Part shown: positions 11,504 to 24,929 of the stretch, in pieces
Position numbering within the stretch: the first letter of the stretch is position 1
Layout: every line of letters begins with the position of its first letter
DNA from: Klebsormidium nitens
Lineage: Eukaryota > Streptophyta > Klebsormidiophyceae > Klebsormidiales > Klebsormidiaceae
Length of the DNA stretch: 64,000 nucleotides
NCBI GenBank assembly: GCA_000708835.1
Contig: DF237294.1
Coordinates: 1-64,000, forward strand
Direction: 5' to 3'
The notes under the pieces: model-generated
Told to the model about the DNA's origin: nothing
The model's database searches: none
Seen by the model: only the letters and a program-made list of their open reading frames with translations
Position numbers and translations under genes: made by a program

Positions 11504-14500
11504 ATGGACGGCTATGGCAGCCTGCGCGTGGCGGCCAGCCACAACGGCGTGAAAGTGTACAACATCTCGGGGGGCAAGAGCGTGCCGCAGTGGCTCTCGG
11601 AGAAGAAGCGGCGCGCGCTGCAGAAGGATGAGGGCTACCTGCGGCGCATCGAGCTCATCCAGGACCTGTCCTTTGACACGGCCGCCACGCGCGTCAAGGC
11701 CACCCCCGACAACAACTTCCTGGTGGTCTCCGGGGTGTACCCGCCGCAGGTCCGCGTGTACGAGTTCAGCCAGCTGTCCATGAAGTTTGAGCGCCACCTT
11801 GACTCGGAGATTGTGGACTTCCAGGTGCGGGTGCACCACCAAAACGCACCTTGTGCTTTACAGAGTTGCCCGGCTGGTTCCTGTCAGCTTTGCCAAGTTC
11901 CAGGTGGGGCTGGTGCTGTGTCGCGCTCCTTCTTGCTGACTATGACTCTTGACCGCACACTCCACAAATGATGAACGGGACCATCCGCTGGCTTGCTGTC
12001 TTGCAGGTCCTGGGCGATGACTACTCGAAGCTGGCGTTCCTGTGTGCGGATCGCACGCTGCAGTTCCACGCCCGCTTTGGCGCCTACTACAAGACGCGCA
12101 TCCCCAAGTTTGGCCGTGCGCTGACATACGACCGCTGGTCGTGCGACCTGCTGGCGGCGGCGTCGTCCCCCGAGGTGTACCGCCTGAACCTGGAGCAGGG
12201 CCGCTTCCTGGCGCCGCTCACCACGCGCTCCCCGGGGGTCAACGTCGTGGGGCGCAGCCCTGCGCACGGGCTTATTGCGTGCGGGGGCGAGGACGGTGCG
12301 CTGGAGTGCTTTGACCTGCGCTCGCGGCAGGCGGTGGGCAGGATTGACGCGGCAGGGCCTGCGGGGCCGGGGCAGCAGGTGACGGCGCTGCGCTTTGAGG
12401 AGCAGGACGGGCTGGCGCTCGCGGTGGGGACCAGCGGGGGGCAGGTGCGCAGCCAGCCAGCGCAACGGGCTCAGGAGGCCGGCAGCAGGCACACGGCCTT
12501 CTTTGCAGAACAAGTTGCACATCTTCTGTGTCAGCGCAGCCAGGAGCGCCAGCCTCTCATCTTCTTGACAACAACCAGGAAAGTTTCTACCTTGGCGAGG
12601 CTTTCTCAGCATCATATCTATCATCTTCCATAAGTGGTTGTACGTGTCCTGTCTCCCTTGCGTTGCCTTTGCCATGTCAGCTCGGTGCGTGCGGTGGGGC
12701 GCAGGTGCTGGTATACGACGTGCGGTCGTCGCGGCCGGTGCGCGTGAAGGACCACCTGTACGGCTGCCCCATTGTGGACATCAAGTACCACACTGCGCTC
12801 GCCAGCGGGCAGCGCCACATCATCTCCGCAGACACCAAGATTGCCAAAATCTGGGATCCTACAACTGTGAGCCTCGCTTCCGATCTGAAGACTCCTGTTT
12901 AAAATCTGCTCACGACTACCAAGGTCGTATTGCCCTGGTCAGGGCGCGCGGGACAGATAGGCAGTTCCTCATTTGCGGGTCAGCCTTTGTGGGGGCGAGT
13001 CAGGGCTGGGAGGCTGCCCCGGGCTTCCTGCCGTCTGCTGCCCGGTGCAGCCCGTCATCTCGTCATGGTGCCACGCGTGTGCTGACGCTGCTGCTGACGG
13101 CGGTGCGCAGGGCGACAACCTGAGCAGCATCGAGCCTGCCGGGGGCGACATTAATGACGTGTGCGTGCTGCGCGACAGCGGGCTCCTCCTGCTGGCGCTG
13201 GACGCGCCGCGCCTGCAGAACTACTTCATCCCCGCCTTGGGGCCCGCCCCGCGCTGGTGCTCCTTCCTTGACAACCTCACCGTGAGGGTTTCCGCCCCGT
13301 TGCAGTCCGTGTCATCCTCATTGCGCAGTCCCGTGCATATCTGCCCATTGAAAATGAGGTCTCGTTAAAATCTCCGCTAAAAGGCGAACACCGAAAGCTT
13401 GTGCGTGGTATTTCATTCAAAAGGCCACTGCTTGGAGATCGCCAGATCCGAATTCCAAGATTGACGGATATAGCTCTAAACGCTTTGCACTATTTCGGTC
13501 TAGAACACTTGTGTAGTCGGAATGGCAGGGCACGCAGAAAGCTTTACGTGACAGCCTGCTGCCTGCTTCGTTCCAACTTCGACTTGGCTGCCTGGTGTTT
13601 GAAGCATCGAGCGCATTACTTCCCTGGAAAAAGTCCCTTCTTAGAAGGATTCTGTTTGGTCGATCAGCGCCCCCTGCGAACCCCGTGGCCCGTTTTCCGT
13701 CATTTCGAAGGGCGTCCAGCCTCAGGGTGCCTGCTCGGGGGCCTGCGCGCATGCTCTGTGGTGCGCTGCGCTGGCGTATTCAGACTGGCGGTGCTGACGA
13801 GGTGGACGTGTGCGGGGGCTTGCAGGAGGAGCTAGAGGAGGCTGCGGGCGGCGGCGTGTACGAGGACTACAAGTTTGTGACGCGCGCCGAGCTGGCGACG
13901 CTGGGCCTGGCGCACCTGGTGGGGAGCAACCTGCTGCGCGCCTACATGCACGGCTTCTTCATCGACCACCGCCTCTACAACAAGGTCAGCGCACCCCCGA
14001 AGCGCGGCCAAGGCAGGCGAACCCTGATGAACCTAACTGCGTCAAGGCCGTCCGGTATCATACTTTGTTCCCGGAGTTGCGATTGCTGGCATGCTCATCA
14101 CAGGGGCTTGCCAAGGTGACTCGTGGTCTGTGAGGTAGAGCGTTGATGGATAAACCCTCAAGATGTTCGATTACGGGATTTTATCACGAGGTTCGGAGCC
14201 GAGGTGGATGCCAGTCGGGGCTTCAAGCCCGGCGCTGGTCCGGGCTGCGCGCTTGTCCCCTCGAATGCCCCGATCTTCTCTGACCTGTTGCGGGGCTGCT
14301 GTGCAGGCGAAGGACCTGGCGGATCCGTTTGCGTACGACCGCTACCGCGAGGAGCGCGTGCAGGCCAAGATTGACGCGGAGCGTGCCGCCAGGATCACGG
14401 TGAGCTCGCCACGCCGGGAGCAGAAATCGACAAATCTGTTGATTTCTGCGGTGCGGAAGCCGTTGGATGACTGGAGCGCTACAGCCTACCGGGTGGTTTT

Positions 14501-16307
14501 CAATACTTTGCTTGAAGACCAGGATTGCTTGCTCCTGTCAATGTACTCCTCTCCCTAATCTGCCGGCACTGCTGCCGCGGAGTGGTCCTGAGTCGCGGTG
14601 TGCTGCGCTGCGGTGCAGGTGAAGCGGCGGCTGCCCCGCGTGAACCCGGAGATGGCGGCGCGCCTGCTGCTGGACCAGGACGCGGCCACCGCCGCCAGCG
14701 ACGACGACGCGGGCGAGGCCGCGCGGGCGCCCGCCAGGAAGAAGGCCCGGGGCCTGCCCAGCCTGCTGGAGGACGACCGCTTTGCTGCACTCTTCAAGGA
14801 CCAGGTGCGCCGCGCAGCCTCGCACCTCCGGGATGCATATGCTCCGAATCAGTCTCCGCCAAAAAGCAACCCCGCGCCGCCCACCGAGGGGTGCGAGCTG
14901 TGAATTGCTCCCTTGGGGTGAAGGGGGTCTCACCAGACCCTGACCCCTACCACAGCCCTACTTCGATGGCCATTTGTAGCACTTTATCTTTTCTCGCTCA
15001 GAGAACCAGATTACCCGTTCTGCAGAAGTAGGTGACACTTGCAAGAGCCCATGCAAGCCACTTTTGAGGTCAGCGCCCCCGTTTGTCCCTGCCGCTGGTG
15101 CTTCCAGCCGCCGATTTCTCCTTTGCCACAACAACGTGCCCTGACGTGCCTTTCCGCGGCTCACCTTTGCTCTCGTTGGCGTGCGTGGCAGGCGTTCGCG
15201 GTCGACCCTGCGTCGGAGGAGTACCAGGCGCTGCACCCCAACGCGCCGGAGCGGCACGCCAAGGAGCGCGCGCTGCTCGAGGAGCACTTCCAGGACGTCG
15301 ACTCCGACGACGAGCCGCCTCGGGCGCAGCAAAGCGGCAGCGACACCGGCAGCGATGCGGGCAGCGAGCCGGAGGAGGACGTGCGCAGAAGCAAGAGCAA
15401 AAGGGCGGGAGAGGGCAAAGCGGCGTCGCAAGAGGGGCCCAGGTGAGGGAGAAACACAAAGACAGCCGACGTGAGGGGCTGGCAGGATCGCACCGGCTTA
15501 GTAGCCGGCTCAGCGGCCGGCTCCGTCTTATTCTTTGGGCGGGAATGCTGATGTCTGACGACTTCTTCAGTACATCAGAGCCGGGACAAGAAGTGAACAC
15601 CCCCTTTTGTCTTCTCGTCAATGACATAATCGGCTCCACTGCCCTCGAGGGCTGTACCTCTGAGGCGCAAAGGCTATGGCCGTTCGGAGAGAGCACTGCC
15701 AGGCTGCTTGGCAGTTCCTCTGTGGTATTGTTCACCGTATGGGCCGCCCATGGTCGAGTTGGACAGGGACTGCGCCAGGCTCTACCCCGTGCAGGACTTC
15801 TTGCACGCGTTGGGATGCTCCGGGAAAAGAAGAGGGCCCTCCTCGCACCAGCCTCGGCGTGCGCAACTGGTGCGCCATGCCTGGCCTGGCTAGCGGCTCG
15901 CTGACGCTCTGCCTGTGCGCGTGTGCTCCAGGATGTACGAGGTGCGGGACGAGCGGCACGCGGCCGCCTTCCTCCGGGGGCAGTCGTTGGCCGCGGCAGC
16001 CAATGAGACGCTGGGGGAGCGGGTGGCGCGGCAGCAAGCGGACGCAGCGGCAGGGCCGGGCGCGAGAGTGGGGGGCAGCCGCGAGACAACGTTTGTGGCG
16101 CGCACCAAAGACGATGGGGAGCTGCGGGGAAAGGGGCTGGGGCGGGAGGAGGGCGGGGACAGAAACCGACGGCAGGGCCAGCGGGGGGTCAAGGCGCTCA
16201 AGCTTCCAGGGGATCGGGGCAGGGGGCGGGGAAGGGGGCGGGGAGGGGGGCGGGGCGGGGGTCGGGGAGGAGGGGGAAGAGGCGGGGGAAGGAAAGGCAG
16301 GAGATGA
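11504..16307 (+). CDS. NOL10: Nucleolar protein 10 (NOL10/Enp2 family)
   Basis: Nine exons: 11504-11824, 12007-12444, 12705-12866, 13111-13281, 13826-13984, 14307-14399, 14619-14804, 15192-15442 and 15932-16307. Together they give an uninterrupted frame of 718 residues, close to the roughly 690 of the human protein. The N-terminal part is a WD40-like propeller (KVYNISGGKSVPQW near residue 20; CADRTLQFHARFG in exon 2). Conserved landmarks follow: FLDNLT joined to EELEE, then YEDYKFVTRAEL and LLRAYMHGFFIDHRLY, and the NUC153-type motif LLEDDRFAALFKDQ plus AFAVDP across the last intron pairs. The C-terminus is an RG/GGR tail. In other eukaryotes this family (yeast Enp2) works in the nucleolar small-subunit processome in early 18S rRNA processing. 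The start follows the family start (MDGYGSLRVAASHNGVKVY). Confidence 0.95.
16216..16302 (+). repeat. G-rich run encoding the RG-repeat tail of NOL10
   Basis: A run of GGGGCGGGG-like units codes for alternating Arg-Gly and Gly-Gly-Gly-Arg at the C-terminus of NOL10. RG tails bind RNA and are common in nucleolar proteins. The G-runs could also form quadruplexes in DNA or mRNA; that is inference from base composition. Confidence 0.8.
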
Positions 16308-18912
16308 TCTGATGATGCACCAGTTGCATTCTTCAAAGTCCGTATGTCACAAGAGACGATGTGCTGATGCAGTAACAGGTCGGTATTGCTCATGGAAAGC
16401 GCGTGGAACGGTGGGGCAGAGACTCGCCGACCAAAATTCGCTCCGAGACATAGCTGTTCGACGCCACTCATCTGGCCAATGGTTAAGGAACGTTTATCCG
16501 GCCAGACGTTCTTGCAATTCCTCATAAATTCCCTTGGTTACTCGTATTGGAGGAGTCATTCACTAAAAACCTTATCAGTCGTGCTGGTGTTTTGTTTAGC
16601 CAATCTGTCGGCCGCGGAGCTGAAAGGCAGCCATGCATTGAAAGCGTACAATTCTTTTCACATTGTAGAAAAATAATTCCGCTGTTTGCCGCGCCGCAAA
16701 GGAAGGTTCACAAATTCCTTCGCATATTCCATGTCAGGACTGAAAGGCTAGACTTAACCGACTAAACGATGAGTGAGTCCAACATGTAGCGACCATGATG
16801 TTCGAGCAGCGACGTGGATCGAAGATTTTGCACATGGTGATAGGCGTCGTCGACTCAACTCTAGGCCTGGCCTCCCATGCTCATCCCTTGGGTGGATTTT
16901 CGACGAGCTCTTGTGTTTCAACCACCACTTATTGGCCGCCTTGGTACCCCCTCAGCCGTTTTGCCAGGAGCCATCGTACACGGTTTGGATTCAACCACGT
17001 GGCAGGAAGATAACTATGATCGATATCCCCGGCCTGCCGCAGAGGCAGCTATATGGCAAGTTCGACAAAAATGCAATGCAACTTTCTCCGGACAAAATTT
17101 GCAATAAGTGAGTACTACCATTTGAGCTGAGCATGACATCAAAGGCTTCTATCGGATCATGCACAGGCTTCTATCGGATCACGAGGTTATTTACCCAATT
17201 ATGTTAAGCAGATTTCATTTTAAAACGTTTTACTGTAGTTGTTTTGCCGTTTTAAAACAGGGGATATTTTCGCGATAAGCTAATTGCTTTCAATCTCGAT
17301 GGATGGTTTGTGCACGAAAATCAAGAAAAGCCTATAAATTCTAAATAAAAACCTAAAACGTCTTTGAGGCACGGGCGAAGCAAGCCAAATGGGGTGTTTT
17401 ACTCCGCACATGACATCTTTCGATGTTTTAAACGGGAGTTGCAACCCCGGGGGAAAATGAGGAACTTCGGAACACTGGCACGCGACAGAAGAGCCTTAGC
17501 TAGTGAGAGACCCGTGAGAGGATCGGACTTGGGGTGAGTCCGAGTCCATTAGTACTGTACAGTGAAGTGACAGTGAAGACGTGGTGAAGATGCCGGAGTC
17601 CGACGTCCGCCATGTCACAGGGGTATCCTAACTGATATGTCCAAATGGACAACGCAGAACTGCTGTATACGCGCTAGGTTGGGAACAAGGCAACTCCTTC
17701 CTAACCGCACACAGCCGGCATAACTTCATTCATGCCTGCCAGGCGCCATCCATGCTGCAAACCGGAGTGCCAAGTTGATTGAGGTATCCCATGCACCCCC
17801 CATGCATTGCTGAAAGATGTGTCAGGGATGTGTCACACAGTCAGACTACGATGAGTTCAGCCGATATCAGAATGCAATGAACCTGCATTGTGCAAAGGTG
17901 ACATATGACCCGGCTTCGAGCTCCAGTCAGTTTCATGCCCATTGCCAATTGCCAATTCGCTTGCATGCGGTGCCTCAATGAAGACATAGGTACCTAGGTA
18001 GGTAGGTACCAAAGGCTGTAGCTACGGTAGATACCTACTCAGTACTGCATGGCCGCGGCCACGGTACCGGTCGGCGGTAACGCAGTGCAGCCCACGGGTT
18101 TCTACGTTACAAATGAGATACCGGTACCTAGTACCAGCCCAGTGGCGCTGATATAGGGGACCTATCACCGTCACCTATGGCCCCGGCTACCGTAGTGGCA
18201 CAAGCTTATCACACCACGCTGTTTTGAACAATTACTTTCTTTCACATCCTTGTTATCAGGACCCATGTTCAAAGTCTCAAACCAAGCCTTAACCAGACAA
18301 TTCTTTGCTCCATAGGTATACCCTATACGGTAGTTTGGCAAAGTTTATACACAAGGCCAAAAATGTTGTATTTCTGGTGCGAAAAGGTCGTGCCACTTAG
18401 TACGGGTGGGTAGGTAGGTTCTGCGGTAGGTACCTTTGAAAAGATGCGGCATCTTGGGATTTGGTCGCTCCCGACAGTGCTCAGAATTTGCCCCCTAGAG
18501 TCTAGAGTCAAGGCTAGACGTCTAGACCTAGCCTGGACTCGCAGTTCGCAGGCTGTGAAATGCGCAACAGGCTGGTCATCATGCACACCTAGGTAGAAAC
18601 CATGGGGCACATTGTCGTGCAGGCGTCAGGATCTCGAAGCGGCTCCAGGTTTTCTGTTCCAGCTGATACTACTGTAGTAGGTAGCTCTGCGCTCTGCATG
18701 GGGCAGACAAGATGCAGAGGCGCTGGTCATTGTGGATGATGATGGATCGTCGGTGGTGGCCAGCTTGAGGGGCTGTGCTGGATGCCAGCTGATCAGTGCC
18801 TGCACAATGACTGAGGGGAGCGGAAGGAAGAGGTGGCCGTATCATGAGCTGCTGCAATGTGTTGATTGAGGTGTGATCTGAGTCCGCATTCTTCTGTGAT
18901 CTGCATCTTGCC
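16308..18912. other. Intergenic AT-rich spacer
   Basis: No gene is seen between NOL10 and the zinc transporter. Around 17988-18130 there is low-complexity DNA rich in GGTACC and TAGGTAGG steps, and similar TAGGTACCTACC pieces recur near 18410 and at 24903. Just upstream of 18913 the DNA becomes GC-richer and should hold the transporter's 5' UTR and promoter. Confidence 0.4.
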
Positions 18913-21900
18913 ATGGTCCTTGGACTGTCGCTGCCAAGCCGGCCTGGGGACCACATGCCTGTCCCGCACGGGGATATGGAAGCAGGCAGCTTGCCTGCCA
19001 CACAGGCAGTGCAACAAGGGGACTGCGCTCTTGCTGGCAAGCACGTCGACGGGTGGGAGCAGCACCGTGGAGCAGCTGCGCCTGAGGCTGAGGAGCTGGC
19101 GGATCTGCCTGCCAACTCTGTGTCAGGTGCGTGCAAGCAGGAGGCTGAGCAACAAGAATGTCAGCTGCTGCGCTCGGGTGCAGCTCAGGAGTGGCAGCCT
19201 GTAGAGCGGGTGGCAACAAGACAATCATAATTTTCAAATGTCGTTGAGCTGCCAAAGTGGCAAGTTGACAAAGACTTTGTGTAGGATGCTGTTCCTCAAA
19301 TTCTCTTGGTGAAGGCTCATGGGTCCTCAACACTGATTCAAGATCAGACAGGCGGGCTGGCCCTTCCTGATGTGGCCTGCAGCCTGGCTGCGATGCACAT
19401 GGGGAGAGCTCGTGCTGCCTTGAAACAATTGCCCCTTTTTTGAGCGAGCGAGCTTCTGACCAGATTATGTTCACTTTCTTGTTCCAGCATGAGGCAGCAC
19501 AGCCCCCGTAACACCTTTCAGCACTGCCTCCTTTGCTTGCAACCATTTCGCCCCGAATTGCTGTGTGAGAGACTTTGCTCTCAGGCGTGGGCCTGGTGTC
19601 AGGTGTCTTATTGCCAGCCAGCAATGCCGACATGCTGACCTCATTTTGTGCAGACTGTCTGCTGAGCAAGGACAGGGACGATGGGTGTGATGTTGTGGAG
19701 CGGGAGCGCGTGTGGCGCAAGCTGAGCTGGGCCATTGTGTTGTGCTGCCTCTTCATGGGGATCGAGGTGGTGGGAGGTAGGGGCCCCCCCTGCCGCCGAC
19801 CACGACCCTTCCCCTCTTGTACCCCTGACCTCATATCGGCGCTTCCCCCTTGGCATTGCCTTTTCCTTTGGTCGGGTCCCTCTAGTTTTTGTCGTGGCCG
19901 CAGCCCTGACCCCAGCTGCGTACCGCGGGTGGAAGGGCGATGTTCTGGTGGCCCTGCCACTGGCTGCCCTTCTCAGCATGGGCCTCTGTACTTCTGTGGC
20001 AAGCCACAAGTCAGAGACTCGTGTGAACACTGGATGTCCACGCCCAAGAGATCAGCCTTTAGACGGTTCTTCGTCCAACGCCTCGTCCAGCTCACATACT
20101 GGAGAAACTGAGACATCGAAATTCAAATGTGCAGCCTCCAAAAGCACAGAGGTGCGATGCTCATTTTCTTTGCGCTTCAAGTCCTGTCCAAGTCATCCAT
20201 ATCAGAACGATGTCAATATGTGATGTTTGTTTGGATCTCTTTTGGCTTCAGTTCCAGCGCCGGCTGTCATATCATCCACGACAGCCCGTTCAAACATTGC
20301 GTCAGTGCGTAGTGTGTGTCAGTGCGTAGTGTGTGTCAGTGCGTCAGTTGTGTCCTCATGGGCATCACTGCACTGGATTGCGCGTGCTCAATGCCCACAT
20401 CCACACATTCCTGACCTTCGAAGCTTGTAGTCTTACGCGCTGCATGAGTTTGCGGACACATCTTGAGAGATGGGTAGCTCTTGCCCCCAGCTTGCTTGGC
20501 AATCCAGGCTACCCCCGAGTTTTGACTGAACTTTGCACTGACGAGATTGGGTGGTCCAACAGATTGGTGCCCCTGAGCCGGGGCCACAAGGCTTCACTAT
20601 GCTGTGTAAAGCATAGTGATCCTGACGCTAATCCTCGTGTGTGCGCGTGCAGGCGTGTTGTCCAACAGCCTGGCCATCTTGACGGATGCAGCACACCTGC
20701 TCTCCGACGTCGCAGGTGAGTGCCTACCCCCCTCCGCTGCCCCAGGAAGCCTGTCCCTGCCTGTCGGGGGGGCAAGCCTGGTGCCCAGGAAAGAGCAGCC
20801 GGCCGCAGCTGGTCTTGACAGGCAGAACGAGTTTGCTGAACAAACTTGCCGCCCAGAAGCAGTGACGCCGGACGTGATGGCCCTCGGCAGTTGGTTGTTG
20901 TTGATTGTAATTGTGCCCGCCCCCTCCTCTGACTGTTGGCCCTGTTCCTGGCGCAGGCTTTGCGCTGTCCCTGTTTGCGCTGTGGGGTGCTAGCTGGCGG
21001 CCCACACGGCGGCACTCATATGGGTACCAGCGCATGGAGATTTTGGGTGCCCTGGCCTCTGTGCTCATGACCTGGGCCATCACTGGCTTCATCATTGTGG
21101 AGGCCATCACCAGGTGAGACCGCCGCGGCAAGCAGAGGGACGGGGGTTGACTGTCCGCCTTGTCCGCCCACGAGATACTCTCATCTTTCAAGGCTTGGTG
21201 TCCACTTATAAAGTCAAGGACTCTGAGATGCCTTGGGAGAAGGTTGGTTAGGATGGACTACAGCTCTGTATTCTCCCTGCCAGCCTCCTCAGAGTTGGCA
21301 GCACCAGGGCCTCAAAGCACCTGGCAGCCTGTCCCAAGTGGTGGGCACTGCGGAGGTGTCCCGACGGACCTGCGTGCTGCCCTGCCATTCCTGCCTGCCC
21401 TCCTGCTCCCGGTTCTGACCCTGGGTTGCCCCCTGCTGTTGTGCGCGCAGGCTGCTGTACAGCGCCGAGGATGTGAACGGGCGCGTCATGTTCTTGACGG
21501 CCACCTTTGGTGTGGCGGTCAATGTGGCCATGGCGGTCCTGCTGTCGGAGCACCACTCGCACGGCCTGCCCGGCCAAGCGTGCAGCCACGGGCACGATCA
21601 CGCCCACGCGCATGCGGTGGACAGCTATGCGGGACCGCCCTCGCCCAACAAGCCTGTGCGTACTGGGTATGCTGTGCTGGAGAACACCGAGGAGCCCACC
21701 TCAGAGAAGGATTCCTTTGTGGAGATGGCGTCGGTGGTGCTGCCCGCTGCCGATGGCATCGCGGGCCAGGACGTGGCCGTGGTCGTGCACCGCCATGACA
21801 ACCATGGGACAGAGCCAGCGGCGGACCATGGTGTACAAAAGGCCCTCACGTCAGCTGGACAAGCGTGCACAGGGCACCACTCCGAGGGCCACCGGCACGA

Positions 21901-23303
21901 GCACCCCCCCAGCGCTGGCCCGCCTAGCTCGAAAGCCGGCCAGGGCGACCTCAGCAGCGCAACAGCGGAGGGTCCTGCGGGCCAGCACTCCCCGCATACG
22001 CATTCTCACCAGCACCAGCAGCACACCGGTTGCGAGGCTGGGCATGGTACAGCGGCGCACCACAGCCACGCCCATCCCCCAGTCCAACCGCACTCTCACC
22101 ACCACCACCCCCATCCGCATTCCCACTTCCATTCATGTGGCCACAAGGAGCCGGCCAAGGGGCACGGCCACAGGGAGGCTCCAGCGTCTGCCGCGACGGA
22201 GGCCCCGGATTGCCACAACTGCAGCGACGCGGATGCGTTCACGCCGCTCTTCAGCCCGCTGCAGCTCCTGTCGGATGCCCCCGCGTACCTGGCAGGCAAG
22301 CTGGACCCGTCCTTCTCGCCAAGCGAGGGCCCTGGGGGGGCCCATGTACATAGTAGCGGGGGGTGTAAGGGGGCCCACGGGCACACCCCTCGGAAGCAGA
22401 ACATCAACCTGCGGGGCGCGTTTGTGCACGTGGTGGGGGACCTGGTGCAGTCGGTGGGGGTCATGGTGGCGGGCGCCATCATCTGGGCCAGGCCCGACTG
22501 GTGAGCCCCCTGCTGCAAATATGCATATTGCAAAAGCCACTACTCTCAAGCTCAAGTCCTTAGAATGAGAGGTCGCCCCAAGCTCGAGTCCTTAATATGA
22601 GAGGTCGCTTTGCGGGCTGCTGCAGGATCTGCCCACCTTCCAACGGTTTTCTCGGTGCAGCTAGCGCTTGTGCTCCATTGCAAGCTCGCTGCCCTGTCTC
22701 CCCCACCCGGAGACAGGGCCGGCCCCAAGCTGCCGCCTGGGCGCCTTTTCCCTGGGCTGCGGCCGTCCTTGCATTTTCGCAGAGGGCCAGCGCGGTGCTC
22801 GGGCTGACCGGCGGTTGTGTGTGGCAGGCGCGCGGTGGACCTGGCGTGTACGTTCCTGTTCAGCACGCTGGTGGTGGGGACGACCGTGAAGATGGTGCGC
22901 GACATTGTGGAGATCCTGATGGAGGCCACACCACACGACGTGGACGCCGACGCACTCGAGGCCGCCCTGCAGAAGCTGGACGGGGTGCGCGGGGTGCACC
23001 GCCTGCACGTCTGGGCGCTCTCAGTTGGGAAGAACGCGCTGACGTGCCACGTGGCAGCGAAGCAGGGCGCGGACACAAGAAAGGTGAGCCGCGCGGACGA
23101 GGAGCGGTCGTAGGGATGTCCTGGCCCGTGCTGCTGAGATTCATCTCGGCTCCTCATCTTGTTTCCGTGAGCTGCTTCGAATTTCTCTGTCAGCTTCTGA
23201 TAAGTAGTTGCCTTGCTCTTTGGTGCAGGTTCTTAGGGAGGCTTCAGAATTGTGCAGCTCTATTTATAAGATCGACCATGTGACCATTCAAATTGAAAGC
23301 TGA
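18913..23303 (+). CDS. Zinc transporter, CDF/MTP family, with long His-rich loop
   Basis: Seven exons: 18913-19126, 19654-19776, 20653-20715, 20957-21113, 21451-22500, 22828-23083 and 23229-23303, giving 645 residues in one frame. Exon 2 opens the membrane domain (RKLSWAIVLCCLFMGIEVVGG). The two CDF metal sites are present: TDAAHLLSD in helix 2 and AFVHVVGDLVQS in helix 5, each an HxxxD pair. Six transmembrane helices are expected. Between helices 4 and 5 a loop of about 284 residues (219-502) carries about 45 histidines in HDHAHAHA-like runs. A cytosolic C-terminal domain follows (KLDGVRGVHRLHVWALS). CDF proteins exchange Zn2+ for H+ to move zinc into vacuoles or vesicles. Plant MTP1 has a similar but much shorter His loop. 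The start at 18913 is the first ATG of the exon; 18979 is an alternative. Confidence 0.9.
20301..20345. repeat. 16-bp tandem repeat in a transporter intron
   Basis: The unit GTCAGTGCGTAGTGTGT is present twice in direct tandem, followed by a partial third copy, inside intron 2 of the zinc transporter. It is a small minisatellite with no sign of function. Confidence 0.7.
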
Positions 23304-24929
23304 GTCCGCTCATAGCGGGCGACCTTGCAAAAGCATCGCGGAATCACGGAGACTTTTGAGCTTGCTTCTGAAGGAGAGGGAAAAGATCAGTCGATAGTAT
23401 CATTGCTTGAAACGCAATGGGCGAAGATCCAGGTCGTTGGTTACGAAAAAGTTATTATACCAAGTACGCCCATGTGCAACCATGTGCTAGAGCACCTGTG
23501 GACTCGAAGTTTTAAGCTTGCACGCAATTCATATCAGATATGGTCCTTCGTTGCACACAGTTGTCGAAAACGCCGGCAACGGTGAAGCGCAAATTCTAGT
23601 GAACGCATCCACAGAAGGAACTCATGGAGTGCCCATGGCTCTTGCTGAATATCACCAAATCTACATAGATACATGTCACAATTGCAGACTGACTATGAAT
23701 CACTGATTGGATTGCGATGTAACTCCTGTATAGGTCCTAGCTTGATAACAATCGTCATGACCTATGATGACCACCATTGTTCATATCGATAATGTTGTTA
23801 TAAGCGCGCAATTGTTAAAAATTTGACATTACAGATTCACAATAAATATACCGCACATTGCGTTGACATCGGGGAACACACCATGTGGTGAGAATTATCG
23901 ACCGTCCTATAAGATCGGCTTGTGCATATGCATAAAGCCCTCAGATTCCTATGGCGCCAGATTCACCTAGTAAACCTCAGTATAGCCCGCTGATTCGTAT
24001 AATTGTTATTGTTTGATTAGCGTCGGTTCGGAGCCGTGATCGGCTAAGTCGACGATTGTCCTATTACGCTAGCTCGCTTATCTAAAGCAAGATGCACGAA
24101 TTTACCTACCACATATGTGTCCTGCAAGTAAAGAAAAGCTTTCAAGTCTCTATTTCGTCTGTCCTCGAATAGAAACTGAAAGGTCGTTCGAATGTCACTA
24201 TAACCCGAGCAATCATATACAAAATGACTCTCCGTCTCTATATGACTCTCTATGACTCTATATGACTCTCCGTCTCTATAATAGCCATCGAGCTCAACAG
24301 GAGAATCTAACTGCTATAGGCAGTCGTGGGTTGAGGCGGAATTACTTAAATCAAGAGCTCTCAGTGACTGCTGCAGCGATATGACTTGTTTAGGTATTGC
24401 CACGTCGGTATTGCAATATAGCCTGTGCTACATATACGTACCTAAGCTCGTTTGCATCCTATGCAATGCTTATTGATGGGATGGTCATATTGACCCTGAG
24501 CCATGCACTGAGCCATGGGGCATGCAACCTCCGAAGAGACTGCAGTGGGTACTACGTTGAGTTGGCAGCTTCAACTACGGCCGCCTAGAGTCCCAGAAAT
24601 CTCAGACCAGTGCTATGGCATGCAAAACGTACCCGGGATCTATGGGAACACTGTGATCGAGAATTAGAATTCTTTTTAGAGGCTCGCTACTAGTCTGATA
24701 TTCATCTGATACTAATACCGTAGATGGGAGCTACAAGACTGGCGGAAGGACCAGCGAAGACGAAGAGTCAGCGGCATGAAAAGAACATATATATTTCAGA
24801 TAGCCCGTGAAGCTTTGGTGATCTGATTTAAGTGTCTAGCAACACACAGCAAACACCTAACGAAGATCACTGTCAAGCACCATTAGTACTAGAGTTTAGT
24901 GAGTAGGTACCTACCGTAGCTCCAGCTAG
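23304..24929. other. AT-rich intergenic spacer with a small minisatellite
   Basis: No gene is seen. At 24224-24280 the 18-bp unit ATGACTCTCCGTCTCTAT occurs twice, with two shorter ATGACTCT copies between them. Near 24900 a TAGGTACCTACCGTAGC piece resembles low-complexity DNA at about 18.0 kb. The region ends at the 5' side of the transposase-like gene, where an assembly gap follows. Confidence 0.4.

Noticed and set aside
15070-16089. Long minus-strand frame of 339 codons opposite NOL10
   Set aside because: It is the antisense shadow of GC-rich NOL10 exons; low-complexity Arg/Pro/Ala content and no motif.
21507-22568. Long plus-strand frame of 353 codons overlapping the zinc transporter loop
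   Set aside because: It is the +1 shadow of the His-rich exon; the transporter frame has the CDF motifs and correct splice phases.
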